A stretch of DNA of 41,009 nt. Source: Marinitenerispora sediminis (GTDB lineage: Bacteria; Actinomycetota; Actinomycetes; Streptosporangiales; Streptosporangiaceae). Of the stretch, positions 6,656-14,762 are shown piece after piece. The notes under the pieces were generated by a model, which saw nothing but the letters and a program-made list of their open reading frames with translations, searched no databases and was not told the DNA's origin. How positions within the stretch are numbered: the stretch's first letter is position 1; each line of letters opens with the position of its first letter. The DNA lies in assembly GCF_003336425.1 (NCBI RefSeq), contig NZ_QEIO01000038.1, positions 1 through 41,009 of the forward strand. Reading direction: 5' to 3'. A program made the translations under genes and the position numbers.

Positions 6656-8079
6656 GCGTTCGCCGCCGGATCGGCGCCCGGGGCCAGGTCCTCGAACGCC
6701 GGGGGCCGGACCTGCCCGCCCGGCCCGCCCCGCCGGGCCGCCAGGGTCACGCCCACGAACACGACCAGGCTGGCCGGCATGCCGTACATGACGGGCTCGT
6801 TGGCGTACAGCCCCGAGACCGCCATGAAGACGAGGCACACCGCGCTGCCCGCCGCGATGGACGCCAGAGCCGCCGCCCTGGTGGCCCGCCGCCAGAACAG
6901 CGCCCCGACCACCGGGACGAACAGCCCGGCGGCCAGCAGGTCGGCGGCCACGGTGACCGCGCCGACCACGCTGCTCATCGTGAAGGAGATCGCCAGGGCG
7001 ACCAGGCCGACGGCCAGCAGCGCGATCCGGTTCGCGCGGACGGTGGAGGCGCGCTCCCCCGCCAGCGGGCGCAGCAGGTCGTTGGTGAGGACGGTGGAGG
7101 AGCCGATGAGCAGCCCGCTCGCCGTCGACATCGACGCCGCGAGCGCGGCGGCGATGACGAGGCCGAAGACGCCGACGGGCAGCACCGCCTCGGCGATCCC
7201 CGCATAGGCGTCGTCGGGGTTGGCGAGGTCCGGCAGCAGCACCCGCCCGGCCGCACCCACGAGCGCGCCCGCCAGGCCGTACAGCGCGCAGTAGACGCCC
7301 GAGGCCACCGCTCCCCACCGGGCGACCGCCACCGAGCGCGCGGTGAACAGCCGCTGCCAGTTCCCCTGGTCGATCATGAAGCCGAAGAAGAACAGCAGGA
7401 AGTAGGCGCCGATCGTGCCCAGGCCGATGCCGGTCGGCGAGAAGTAGGAGTCGGGCAGCTCGGCGCGCATGGCCGGCAGCCCGCCGACCGCGTGCACCGT
7501 GAGCGGCAGCAGCACCGCGAAGATGCCGACCGTCTTGATGAGGAACTGGATGACGTCGGTCAGCGTGATGGACCACATGCCGCCCGCCACGCTGTACACC
7601 ATGATGACGGCCCAGCCGACCAGCGCGGCCGCGCCGGTGGACATGCCGAACACGACGGTGAGCACGGTGCCGATGGCGACGATCTGGCTGACGCCGACCA
7701 TGAGCGTGTAGAAGACGACCACCGCGGAGCTCATCACGCGCGACTCCGCGCCGAACCTGCGGTGCAGCGCCTCGGGGACCGTGTAGACGCCGCCGCGGAA
7801 CAGCTTGCCGGCGAAGAACACCCCGATCGCCGCGATGCCGAGGGCGAGCGACAGCACCAGCCACATGCCGGAGACGCCGTACTGGTAGCCGAGGCTGATG
7901 CCGCCGACGGTGGAGGCGCCGCCGAGCACGACCGTGCTCATCGCTGAGGTGTACATGAACGGCCCCAGGCGGCGGCCGGCGACGGTGAAGTCCTGCGCGG
8001 TCCGGCTGCGGCGCATGCCGATGTAGCCGGCCACGACCATCGCCGCGAAGTAGGCGACGATGACGAGCTTGTCGATCAC
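6625..8079 (-). CDS. Sodium:solute symporter (SSS family)
   Basis: A 484-residue inner-membrane protein with about 13 hydrophobic segments. Seen directly: the N-terminal TM with GYIGMRRSRTAQDFTVAGR, the GGASTVGGISLGYQYGVSGMW loop, FGFMIDQGNWQRLFTAR and ALAASMSTASGLLIGSSTV, the SSS core containing sodium-site residues. The C-terminal tail is hydrophilic. It is translated from GTG one base after the TGA of the ureohydrolase gene, a sign of tight coupling. It probably imports the substrate of that enzyme (a guanidino compound, amide or purine breakdown product), but substrate choice cannot be read from the sequence. The gene end overlaps pucR by 31 bases. Confidence 0.88.
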   Translation of the reverse strand: MIDKLVIVAYFAAMVVAGYIGMRRSRTAQDFTVAGRRLGPFMYTSAMSTVVLGGASTVGGISLGYQYGVSGMWLVLSLALGIAAIGVFFAGKLFRGGVYTVPEALHRRFGAESRVMSSAVVVFYTLMVGVSQIVAIGTVLTVVFGMSTGAAALVGWAVIMVYSVAGGMWSITLTDVIQFLIKTVGIFAVLLPLTVHAVGGLPAMRAELPDSYFSPTGIGLGTIGAYFLLFFFGFMIDQGNWQRLFTARSVAVARWGAVASGVYCALYGLAGALVGAAGRVLLPDLANPDDAYAGIAEAVLPVGVFGLVIAAALAASMSTASGLLIGSSTVLTNDLLRPLAGERASTVRANRIALLAVGLVALAISFTMSSVVGAVTVAADLLAAGLFVPVVGALFWRRATRAAALASIAAGSAVCLVFMAVSGLYANEPVMYGMPASLVVFVGVTLAARRGGPGGQVRPPAFEDLAPGADPAANAQSAESARSA

Positions 8080-8080
8080 G

Positions 8081-9043
8081 TCAGTCGTCCTCTCCGGCCG
8101 CGGCGCCGGCGGCCGCGGCGCCGTGCACGACCAGGTGCGCCACCAGGTAGGCGGCGAGGTTGGCCGTCTGGTCCCGCAGGTCGGTCAGCGGGTTGACCTC
8201 GGTCAGCACCATGGCGTGCACGTGCGGCGCCAGGCGCTGCACCAGCCGGACCGCCTGGAAGGAGGTGAGCCCCCCGGGTTCGTGCGCGCCGGCCCCCGGG
8301 GCGTGCGCCGGGTCGACGGCGTCGATGTCGAACGCCAAGAGTACGCGGTCGGCGCCGCTGACGTGCGCGATCACCTCGTCGACGACGTCGTCGACGCCTC
8401 GTTCGTGGATGGCGGTGGCGGGGATGTTGCGCAGCCCGCGCTCCTCCCGGAACCGCAGCGAGGAGGGGAAGTTGAAGTGCCGGGAGGCCAGCTGGATCGA
8501 GGAGGCGATATCCAGGTTGGGCAGTTCGGCGGCGCGCCGCATGCCCGAGGAGTGGCTGTGGGTACCCTGCTGCTCGTTGCGGTCCAGTAGGTCGAGGTGC
8601 GCGTCGAGGTGGATGACGGCCACCGTTCCGTCGGCGGCCTCGGCCAGTCCGCGGGCGGCGGGGTACAGCAGCGAGTCGTCACCCCCGAGGAGCACGGGGA
8701 TCCGGCCTGCCCGGACGGCGCCGCGGACCCCGTCGGCCGCGGCGTCCAGGGTGGCCGCCAGGTCGTGGGCGACGGTGTGCACGTCGCCGCCGTCGGTCAG
8801 CAGGTCGTCGGGGAAGGGGTGGGTGGTGCCGTGGTCGAGGCAGTAGATCCGGCCGTCCTCCCGGCGCTGGAGCATCCACCCCAGCGCCGCCCGGATCCGC
8901 TCCGGCGCGTAGCGGCTGCCCGGCCATCCCAGGGTGGCGGCGCCGTCGAAGGGAGCGCCGAGCAGCTCGAAGCGGCGCGGGGGCAGCGGATCGGCGCCGG
9001 GGCGACCGGAGGCGGGGGCGGCTGCGGCGTGCTGTGCGGGCAT
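8081..9043 (-). CDS. Ureohydrolase (agmatinase/arginase/formiminoglutamase family) with altered metal motif
   Basis: A 320-residue member of the Mn-dependent ureohydrolase family. Conserved motifs: DAHLDLLD (DAHxD metal ligands), SHSSGMRRA, and FDIDAVDPAHAPG (the DxD ligands and PxxxPG signature). The usual GGDHS motif reads GGDDS here, with Asp123 replacing the first metal-binding His. This may change metal occupancy or substrate. ATG 9043 has GAGGAG five bases upstream. It is the first gene of a unit with the SSS symporter, and PucR converges on the pair. The likely role is hydrolysis of agmatine, guanidinobutyrate, guanidine or formiminoglutamate; these cannot be distinguished by eye. Confidence 0.85.
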   Translation of the reverse strand: MPAQHAAAAPASGRPGADPLPPRRFELLGAPFDGAATLGWPGSRYAPERIRAALGWMLQRREDGRIYCLDHGTTHPFPDDLLTDGGDVHTVAHDLAATLDAAADGVRGAVRAGRIPVLLGGDDSLLYPAARGLAEAADGTVAVIHLDAHLDLLDRNEQQGTHSHSSGMRRAAELPNLDIASSIQLASRHFNFPSSLRFREERGLRNIPATAIHERGVDDVVDEVIAHVSGADRVLLAFDIDAVDPAHAPGAGAHEPGGLTSFQAVRLVQRLAPHVHAMVLTEVNPLTDLRDQTANLAAYLVAHLVVHGAAAAGAAAGEDD

Positions 9044-9800
9044 GCGGCTCCTCGGAAACGCGTCTCGGCCCGCGGACCCGCGGGGACGGACCTGCGGATA
9101 TTTCCTCTGCGGATGATTCCGGCAATTCTCCGGGGCTGACGAAGCCGCTGCCTATGGCCCGCATGGCGAGTCAGCGGACCGCCGAACCGCCCACATGTCC
9201 ACTCAGCGGACGAACGGCACCGGAGAACGCGCGGCGCCGTGTCCGCGGCGGATTCCGGCGGTAGGACCATCCCCGCGCGCGGGGAGCAGGGCGGCCAAGT
9301 GGTCGTGCCATCGGCGACGTGGGGCGTCCCCGGTCGCGCGGGGAGCGGCACACCGCCGTTCTCCGCGGCGACGGGGCCATTACCCGCGTGCGTCGGGGAG
9401 CGCGAGGACGTCAGCTTCCACCCGATCGCGGGACCGGGGCCATCCCCGCGCGCAGCAGTCCCGCTGGCGGCGTCAGCAGGCCACAGCGCCCGTCCGGACC
9501 ACGCCCGGGAATTCTCACGGAGCACACGAAGGTCGCGCACACGTCCGCCCGACAGCGGCGGGAGGGGCGGAGGTCCGCGATCTCGGTGGCGAGGTCGGCG
9601 GCCTTCGCTTCCCCCGCCTTCTTCCCGGCCGGTCCCTGGCTCGCTGGGCCCGCCGCGAAGCGCGGCCGTGGACGGAGCCGGAGACGCGCCCCCGCCCGGC
9701 GGGCGAGGCCGGTCCCGCCTGGACGCCTGGGCGTCATCGGCCGGCAGGCGCCCCATAGGCTTGTCCGGCTACGGGGACAGCGGGGCGAGGGCGGGGACGC
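9044..9800. other. Long non-coding interval with CRISPR-like relic
   Basis: No credible protein gene is seen in these 757 bases. The left part (9090-9160) is AT-richer and should hold the promoter of the minus-strand ureohydrolase unit. Bases 9264-9525 carry five degenerate CRISPR-like repeats (separate entry). The remainder up to the CadD start shows nothing recognisable. Confidence 0.5.
9264..9525. CRISPR. Decayed type I-E-like CRISPR array, about five degenerate repeats
   Basis: Related units begin near 9264, 9322, 9374, 9437 and 9496 (periods 58, 52, 63 and 59). Each keeps parts of the actinobacterial type I-E pattern read in this direction: GG(A/G)CCATCCCCGC, then CGCGGGGAGC. Unit 1 has GGACCATCCCCGC and GCGCGGGGAGCAG. 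Unit 2 has GTCCCCGGTCGCGCGGGGAGC. Units 3-5 are more diverged, and unit 5 keeps GGACCA and GGAGCAC. Spacer-like gaps are about 33, 24, 33 and 32 bases. No cas genes are in the window. The repeats are not identical, so this is either a relic or a coincidence in GC-rich DNA; the regular spacing favours a relic. Confidence 0.5.
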
Positions 9801-10412
9801 TTGACGAGTTCGGGGCTGATCGGGCAGGCAGCCGGGCTGTTCGCGGTCACCAACATCGACGACATCGTGATCTTGGCGCTGTTCTTCGCCAAGGGCGCCG
9901 GGCGTCCTGGTTCCGCGGCGCGGATCGTGGCGGGCCAGTATCTGGGGTTCGGGGCCATCCTGGTGGTGGCCATGGCGGCGGCGTTCGGGGCGACGTTCCT
10001 GCCCGAGGCGGCGCTCCCCTACCTGGGCCTGCTGCCGCTGCTGCTGGGGTTCAAGGCCGCGTGGGAGGCCTGGCGCGATCGCGGCACGGGCGGCGACGGC
10101 GGGCCGGATGCCGGGCCGTCCGGGGGAAGGGGCCCCGGCGTCCTGGAGGTCGCGGTGGTGACCTTCGCCAACGGCGGCGACAACATCGGGGTGTACGTTC
10201 CCGTGTTCGCCACGGCCGGGACCGGCGGGATGAGCGTGTACGCCACCGTGTTCCTGCTCCTGGTGGGCGTGTGGTGCGTGGCGGGGCGGGTCATCACCAG
10301 CCGGCCAGTGGTGGCTCGGGCGCTGAGCCGGTGGGGGCACATCCTGTTGCCGGTGGTGCTCATCGGTATCGGCCTGCTCATCCTCATCGAGGGCGGGGCC
10401 TTCGGCTGGTAG
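9801..10412 (+). CDS. CadD-family cadmium resistance/cation transporter
   Basis: A 203-residue membrane protein with five to six hydrophobic segments. Family hallmarks are the N-terminal TNIDDIVILALFFA and the mid-protein FANGGDNIGVYVPVFA, the paired Asp-containing motifs of CadD-like transporters. A hydrophilic Gly/Pro-rich loop (RDRGTGGDGGPDAG) separates the halves. The start is probably TTG 9801; no ATG or GTG with a better ribosome site was found, so the start is less certain. Family members give cadmium resistance in firmicutes; substrate in actinomycetes is unproven. The gene stands alone and ends before a palindromic terminator shared with convergent corA. Confidence 0.8.
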   Translation: MTSSGLIGQAAGLFAVTNIDDIVILALFFAKGAGRPGSAARIVAGQYLGFGAILVVAMAAAFGATFLPEAALPYLGLLPLLLGFKAAWEAWRDRGTGGDGGPDAGPSGGRGPGVLEVAVVTFANGGDNIGVYVPVFATAGTGGMSVYATVFLLLVGVWCVAGRVITSRPVVARALSRWGHILLPVVLIGIGLLILIEGGAFGW

Positions 10413-10625
10413 CGGCGAGCGGCGCGGCCGGTACCGCGGGCGCGGCCGGCGTGGCCGCTCGTTCTCGCGCGGGCGGCGTCGCCCGGGAGGGTGAGCGGAC
10501 CGGTACGCGCGGCCGGGCCGACGCGTAGTGGGCCGCGGCACGGGCACCCGCCCCTGGGCTGGTAGGGGCGCTGGTCCACCGCGGGCGCGCCCGCGCCACG
10601 GCCGGGTCCCACGGCCGGACGCCGC

Positions 10626-10649
10626 GGAGACGGCCGCGCGGCCGTCTCC
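10626..10649. terminator. Perfect palindrome between convergent cadD-like and corA genes
   Basis: A 24-base perfect palindrome (GGAGACGGCCGC arm) lying between two convergent genes, a likely bidirectional terminator. A second stem, GCGCCCC (10668-10674) / GGGGCGC (10680-10686), follows on the corA side. Confidence 0.55.
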
Positions 10650-10748
10650 CGTCATGGAGCCCCGGCCGCGCCCCTGTCCGGGGCGCGCGGCCTCATCAGG
10701 CGGCGTGCTGGCGGTGTCCTGCGGCGCCCGGGCCTGGCGCGGGCCGGC

Positions 10749-11726
10749 TCAGAGCCAGCGGCTGCGTCTGAACAGCGCGTACAGCAGCGTGCACGCGCCG
10801 ACGATGAAGAGCATGGCCGACGGGTAGCCCCATCTGGTCTGCAGTTCCGGCATGAACTCGAAGTTCATGCCGTAGACCCCGGCGACCATGGTCGGGATCG
10901 CCATGATGGCGGCCCACGCGCTGATCCGGCGGCCGTCCTCGCTCTGCTGCACGCTCACCTGGGCGAGGTAGGCGGACAGCACCTGCGCGAGCAGTTCGTT
11001 GACGGCCTCGACGCGGGCCGCGACCTGGGTGGAGTGGTCGGCGACGTCCCGGAAGTAGGGCCGCGCCTCCGTGGTGACCCGCACGGTGTCGCCGGCGGCC
11101 AGCGCCCGGGTGACGGGCACCATCGGCTGGGTGGCGTTGTGGATCTCCATGACCTCGCGCTTGAACGCGTAGATGTCGCCGGCAAGGCTGCGGGCCCGCT
11201 CGACGAAGACCCGCTCCTCCATGCGGGTCACGTCCTGCTGCACCGCGTCCACGATGTCCACGTAGTCGTCGACGATCGCGTCGAGCACCCCGTAGAGCAC
11301 GACGGGCGCGCCGAAACGGAGCAGTTCCGGGTCCCCCTCCAGCCGGCGGCGCACCGTCTTGACGGGGTCCACGTCGCCGTGGCGCACGGTGACCACGTAG
11401 TTGCGGCCGAGGCAGACCACGATTTCGCCGCCCCGGACGTCACGGGCCCCGGGGTCGTAGGTGAGCGCTTTCAGCACCACGAGGACGGCCTTGCCGTACC
11501 GCTCCAGCTTGGGCCGCTGGTGGGGGCTGAGGGCGTCCTCGACGGCGAGCGGGTGGAGTTCGAGCTCCCGCGACGCGAGCGCGAACTCCTCCGCCGTGGG
11601 CTCGTGGAGGTCGATCCAGCAGAACGCCTCCTCGTCCGCGGAGAGGGCGGCGTCGAGGGCGTCGCTGATGTCTCCCTCGACCTCGATCCGGTCGTCGCCG
11701 CGATAGATCGCGCATTCCGTCATCAC
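10749..11726 (-). CDS. corA: CorA-family magnesium/divalent cation channel
   Basis: A 325-residue protein. A large N-terminal cytoplasmic domain includes CWIDLHEPTAEEFAL and LAVEDALSPHQRPKLERYG, and a long helical stalk follows. Two C-terminal TM segments carry the signature YGMNFEFMP, the GMN selectivity motif after TM1, and the protein ends in the basic RRSRWL. It should form a homopentameric Mg2+ channel in the inner membrane. Translation starts at GTG 11726 or the adjacent ATG 11723. No ribosome binding site is evident, but a CATAAT hexamer lies nine bases upstream, so the mRNA may be leaderless. Confidence 0.92.
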   Translation of the reverse strand: MMTECAIYRGDDRIEVEGDISDALDAALSADEEAFCWIDLHEPTAEEFALASRELELHPLAVEDALSPHQRPKLERYGKAVLVVLKALTYDPGARDVRGGEIVVCLGRNYVVTVRHGDVDPVKTVRRRLEGDPELLRFGAPVVLYGVLDAIVDDYVDIVDAVQQDVTRMEERVFVERARSLAGDIYAFKREVMEIHNATQPMVPVTRALAAGDTVRVTTEARPYFRDVADHSTQVAARVEAVNELLAQVLSAYLAQVSVQQSEDGRRISAWAAIMAIPTMVAGVYGMNFEFMPELQTRWGYPSAMLFIVGACTLLYALFRRSRWL

Positions 11727-11734
11727 GAAGCTCG

Positions 11735-11740
11735 ATTATG
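11735..11740 (-). promoter_or_regulatory. Candidate -10 element for corA
   Basis: On the minus strand CATAAT lies eight bases before the GTG at 11726, so transcription would start at or very near the start codon. The -35 region is poor. Confidence 0.3.
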
Positions 11741-11870
11741 GGGCAGAACGGCACCGGCCTGGACCGGACGCGACCGATTTGTCGCTCAACGGGGGGAACG
11801 GCCCCGTTGGCCGGTTCCGGGGCTCCGCCGACGGCCGCGCGACCGCCGGCAACGGTCGCGCGGCCGTGGG

Positions 11871-12173
11871 TCAGCCGGACGGCGGGGCCGCCTCGGGGTG
11901 GTGGTCGGCGAGCACGATCAGCAGCGCGTTGTCGTTGGTCATACTGGTCGTCACACGGCGGCCCAGCTCCGCGGCGGCGGCGCGCGCCGCCCTGCGGACC
12001 TGCGAGCGCTCCTCGGCGTCCACCGCCGGAATCTTCGCCCAGGAGCGGTGGCGCAGAGCGTCGAGGATACGGGTTACCAGGTCGGCGAACTCGCCGTCGG
12101 CGCTCAGCCGTGCCGCCTCGGCGCGGGCCCTCGCGCTGGGCGCCGAGCTCAGGGGGCGAACGTTGTCGACCAT
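11871..12173 (-). CDS. Small hypothetical protein
   Basis: A 100-residue, soluble, Ala- and Arg-rich protein, MVDNVRPLSSAPSARARAEA to HHPEAAPPSG. The central part (SADGEFADLVTRILDALRHRSWAKIPAVDAEERSQVRRAA, residues about 25-65) looks helical, and the C-terminal part NDNALLIVLADHH may be a strand. No family was recognised. ATG 12173 is preferred over an upstream start because AAGGAG (12181-12186 on the minus strand) sits seven bases before it. The gene is separated from divergent spo0M-like by about 830 bases. Confidence 0.55.
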   Translation of the reverse strand: MVDNVRPLSSAPSARARAEAARLSADGEFADLVTRILDALRHRSWAKIPAVDAEERSQVRRAARAAAAELGRRVTTSMTNDNALLIVLADHHPEAAPPSG

Positions 12174-13001
12174 GACGGAACTCCTTGGCTTGACTTCCTC
12201 ACGGAGAGGGAACCCCGCGGCGCCTGCCGCGGGCGCTCCTGCTTCACCGCCGACCGCGGAAGGCAGGGACCTCGCCACCGTGCCGGCTCCGGGGCGGACG
12301 CGAGTCGTCGACCGCCCACCGGAACGTCCACCGCGGTGCCGAGGCGTTCACCGCACGGGGTGCCGCGGTGCCCGCCCGGCACCGGCCGCCCGAGCACGGC
12401 CGTGGACGCCCGCGCGCTCCCGGTCCGCGGGCACCGCCCGACGAGGGCCGCGCCGGGCGCGGGGTACGGCCGCGGGCGGGCCGGCGGGGCCGCCTGTGCG
12501 GGTCCCCGATCCGCCGGCCACTCGAACACCGTCCTCACGATCGCGAGCCTACAGAAATTTCGTACCGGTGTGATCGGGTAGTCGGCCGGCCGCGCGTGTT
12601 CGGGACCGCACCGCCGGCGCCGCGCCGTCCCGGACCGCGCGGTGCGGCCGGCCCGGTCGGCGGGGCCGCGAGGGGGCCAGGACGCATCCCCTGCTTCGGC
12701 CCGTCCGCAACCGCCGGGTGCGGGTCCGCTCCTCGCACCGGCCCGACCCCCGCCGGCCACCCGGTTCCCGCTGTCCACGCAGGTCAGGCCCCCTCTCAAC
12801 CCGACGGGCCCGCCGCAGGTCCGCCGGTGCGGCGGAGTGCCCGGCGGCCGCGCGTGATCCGGCGGAACCACCCGCCCGAGGTCGCCGTTGCCCCCAGCGG
12901 AGCCGTCTGCGGGCCGGCTCCCGACGTGTGTCGGGCGAGCCCGGCGGACCGGCTCCCGGACGGGGCGGCTCCGCCCCACGACACGCACTTGGAAGGAAAC
13001 G
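12174..13001. other. Long divergent intergenic region, mostly featureless
   Basis: No convincing gene is seen in this 828-base interval; possible frames are Arg/Pro-rich and lack ribosome sites. A local AT-rich patch around 12536-12580 contains the palindrome GAAATTTC (12554-12561) and may be a promoter region. Otherwise very GC-rich and without recognised structure. Confidence 0.35.
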
Positions 13002-14114
13002 ATGGTCTTCAAACGCGTACTGGCCGCATTCGGGGTCGGCGGCCCGAGCGTCGACACGATCCTGGCCAACCCCGACGTGCGTCCCGGCGCACTCCTCGAA
13101 GGGCACGTGGAGCTCTCCGGGGGCTCGGACGACGCCCACGTTGACGCCGTCGTCCTCACCCTCGTCGGCCGGGTGGAGCACGAGGGGGGATTCGGCGAGG
13201 AGGAGCAGACCGCCGGGGTGGAGTTCGCGAGCATCACGGTGAGCCACGCCTTCCGGCTCGCCGCCGGCGAGCGGACCTCGCTGCCGTTCCGGTTCCCGCT
13301 GCCGTGGGAGCTGCCGATCACCGAGGCCGGCGGCGGCACGCTGCCCGGCATGGTGCTCGGAGTGCGCACCGACGTCATCATCGGCAACGCCGCCGACAAG
13401 GGGGACATCGACCCGCTGCGGGTCCACCCCCTTCCGGTGCAGGACCGCATCCTGGAGGCGTTCGCGCACCTGGGCTTCACCCTCAAGAACGCCGACCTGC
13501 ACCCGGGTCACCTGGCGGGGACCGGCCAGCAGCTCCCGGTCTTCCAGGAGATCGAGTACTACCCGTCGCCCCGCTACGCCCACGAGGTGGAAGAGGTCGA
13601 GGTGAGCTTCGTCGCCGCCCCGCACGGGGTCGACGTGGTTCTGGAGTTCGACAAGCGCGGCAGCATGTTCCACGAGGGCCAGGACGTCTACGGCCGGTTC
13701 CGCGCCGACCACGCCGAGGCCGACCGCCCCGACTGGGCGCCGCGCCTGGACGCCTGGATCGCCGAGGCCCTGGAGGCGCACCGGCGCTACCTCGGGCACG
13801 GCGGCTACAGCGAGTACGGCCACTCCGAGTACGGCCAGCCCGGATACGGCCAGCCGGGCTACGGCCAGCCGGGCTACGGCCAGCCGGGCTACGGACACCC
13901 GGGGTACGGCCAGCCCGGATACGGGCAGCACGGATACGGGCACCCGGGCTACGAGCACCACGAGGAGGAGCGCGGAGGCATGCTCAGCGGGGCGGCCGGG
14001 GTCGCGCTGGGAGTGGCCGGCGGACTGGCCGCCGGGTACGTCGCGGCGGAGGTCGTCGACGAGATCTTCGACGGCGACGAGGAGTCCGAGGAGCCGGAGG
14101 AGAGCGAGGAGTAG
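13002..14114 (+). CDS. Spo0M-like (SpoOM family) arrestin-fold protein with repeat tail and glycine-zipper end
   Basis: A 370-residue protein. Residues 1-255 match the sporulation-control SpoOM family: MVFKRVLAAFGVGGPSVDT, RPGALLEGHVELSGG, HAFRLAAGERTSLPFRFPLPWELPIT and the domain end with EVEEVEVSFVAAPHGVDVVLEFDKRG. The tail has eight YGQPG-type pentapeptides (13830-13949), a Gly/Ala-rich hydrophobic segment (SGAAGVALGVAGGLAAGYVAAE) resembling a glycine zipper, and an acidic end. ATG 13002 has GGAAGGA five bases upstream. B. subtilis Spo0M influences sporulation and cytoskeleton; the role here is inferred only. The tail is absent from the short family members I know. Confidence 0.8.
   Translation: MVFKRVLAAFGVGGPSVDTILANPDVRPGALLEGHVELSGGSDDAHVDAVVLTLVGRVEHEGGFGEEEQTAGVEFASITVSHAFRLAAGERTSLPFRFPLPWELPITEAGGGTLPGMVLGVRTDVIIGNAADKGDIDPLRVHPLPVQDRILEAFAHLGFTLKNADLHPGHLAGTGQQLPVFQEIEYYPSPRYAHEVEEVEVSFVAAPHGVDVVLEFDKRGSMFHEGQDVYGRFRADHAEADRPDWAPRLDAWIAEALEAHRRYLGHGGYSEYGHSEYGQPGYGQPGYGQPGYGQPGYGHPGYGQPGYGQHGYGHPGYEHHEEERGGMLSGAAGVALGVAGGLAAGYVAAEVVDEIFDGDEESEEPEESEE
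13830..13949 (+). repeat. 15-bp tandem coding repeat, eight units
   Basis: Eight consecutive 15-base units of the form TACGGCCAGCCGGGC encode YGQPG with YGHPG and YGQHG variants. Unit-to-unit differences are mostly synonymous, so copy number could vary by slippage while the peptide is conserved. Confidence 0.85.
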
Positions 14115-14122
14115 TCCCGCGT

Positions 14123-14159
14123 CCGGGGCGGCGCCGGAACGGTAGGGCCACCGCCCCGG
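14123..14159 (+). terminator. Hairpin after Spo0M-like gene
   Basis: CCGGGGCGG (14123-14131) pairs with CCGCCCCGG (14151-14159), just after the stop codon. There is no T tract. Confidence 0.45.
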
Positions 14160-14324
14160 CGCCGGCCTCCCGGCCAGCCGTTGGCGGATTTTGGGAAAGT
14201 GTTGCCCGGCTCCGGGGACGGCACCGCCTCCCCCCGCTGACTAACGTGGGGAGGGGCACCCGCCGGGCAGCGACCGGCCGGCGGTGCTCCGGCAACTCGG
14301 ACATCCGCCCAGCGGGAGGACTCC

Positions 14325-14708
14325 ATGGCGATCTCGCTCAACCACACCATCGTTCCCAGCCGCGACAAGCACGCCGCCGCGGCCTTCCTCGCGGACCTCC
14401 TCGGTCTGCCCGTGGGCCGCCCGGTCGGGCCCTTCGTCCCGCTCCAGATCGGGGACTCGGTGACGCTGGACTTCGCTGACAGCGGCGAGTCCGGCCCCAT
14501 GCGGCTGGCCCCGCACCACTACGCGTTCGAGGTCGGCGAGCAGGAGTTCGACCAGATCTTCGAACGGATCGTGGCGGCCGGCCTGCGCTACTACGCCCGC
14601 CCCCACGAGCCGAAGGGCTACGGGGAGATCAACACCGAGCGGGGCGGCCGCACCGTCTACTTCGACGATCCCAACGGGCACGTCTTCGAGGTGCTCACCT
14701 CCGGGTGA
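14325..14708 (+). CDS. VOC (glyoxalase/dioxygenase-fold) family protein
   Basis: A 127-residue protein with the two-module vicinal oxygen chelate fold. Seen: LNHTIVPSRDKHAAAAFLADLLG (first module with metal-ligand His), HHYAFEVGEQEFDQIFERI, and GGRTVYFDDPNGHVFEVLT (second module with terminal metal-ligand Glu). Such proteins include glyoxalase I, fosfomycin/bleomycin resistance proteins and dioxygenases; the substrate cannot be assigned. GGAGGA (14315-14320) precedes ATG 14325 by four bases. It stands alone between two hairpins. Confidence 0.85.
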   Translation: MAISLNHTIVPSRDKHAAAAFLADLLGLPVGRPVGPFVPLQIGDSVTLDFADSGESGPMRLAPHHYAFEVGEQEFDQIFERIVAAGLRYYARPHEPKGYGEINTERGGRTVYFDDPNGHVFEVLTSG

Positions 14709-14734
14709 CGCGCGGCCGCGCCCACAGGCGTCCC

Positions 14735-14762
14735 GGGGCGGTGCCGCGGTCGGTGCCGCCCC
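14735..14762 (+). terminator. Hairpin after VOC gene
   Basis: GGGGCGG (14735-14741) pairs with CCGCCCC (14756-14762), 27 bases after the stop codon. Confidence 0.4.

Noticed and set aside
9264-9525. An intact, functional CRISPR array
   Set aside because: The repeats differ from one another and the spacing is uneven, and no cas genes are in the window; only a relic can be claimed.
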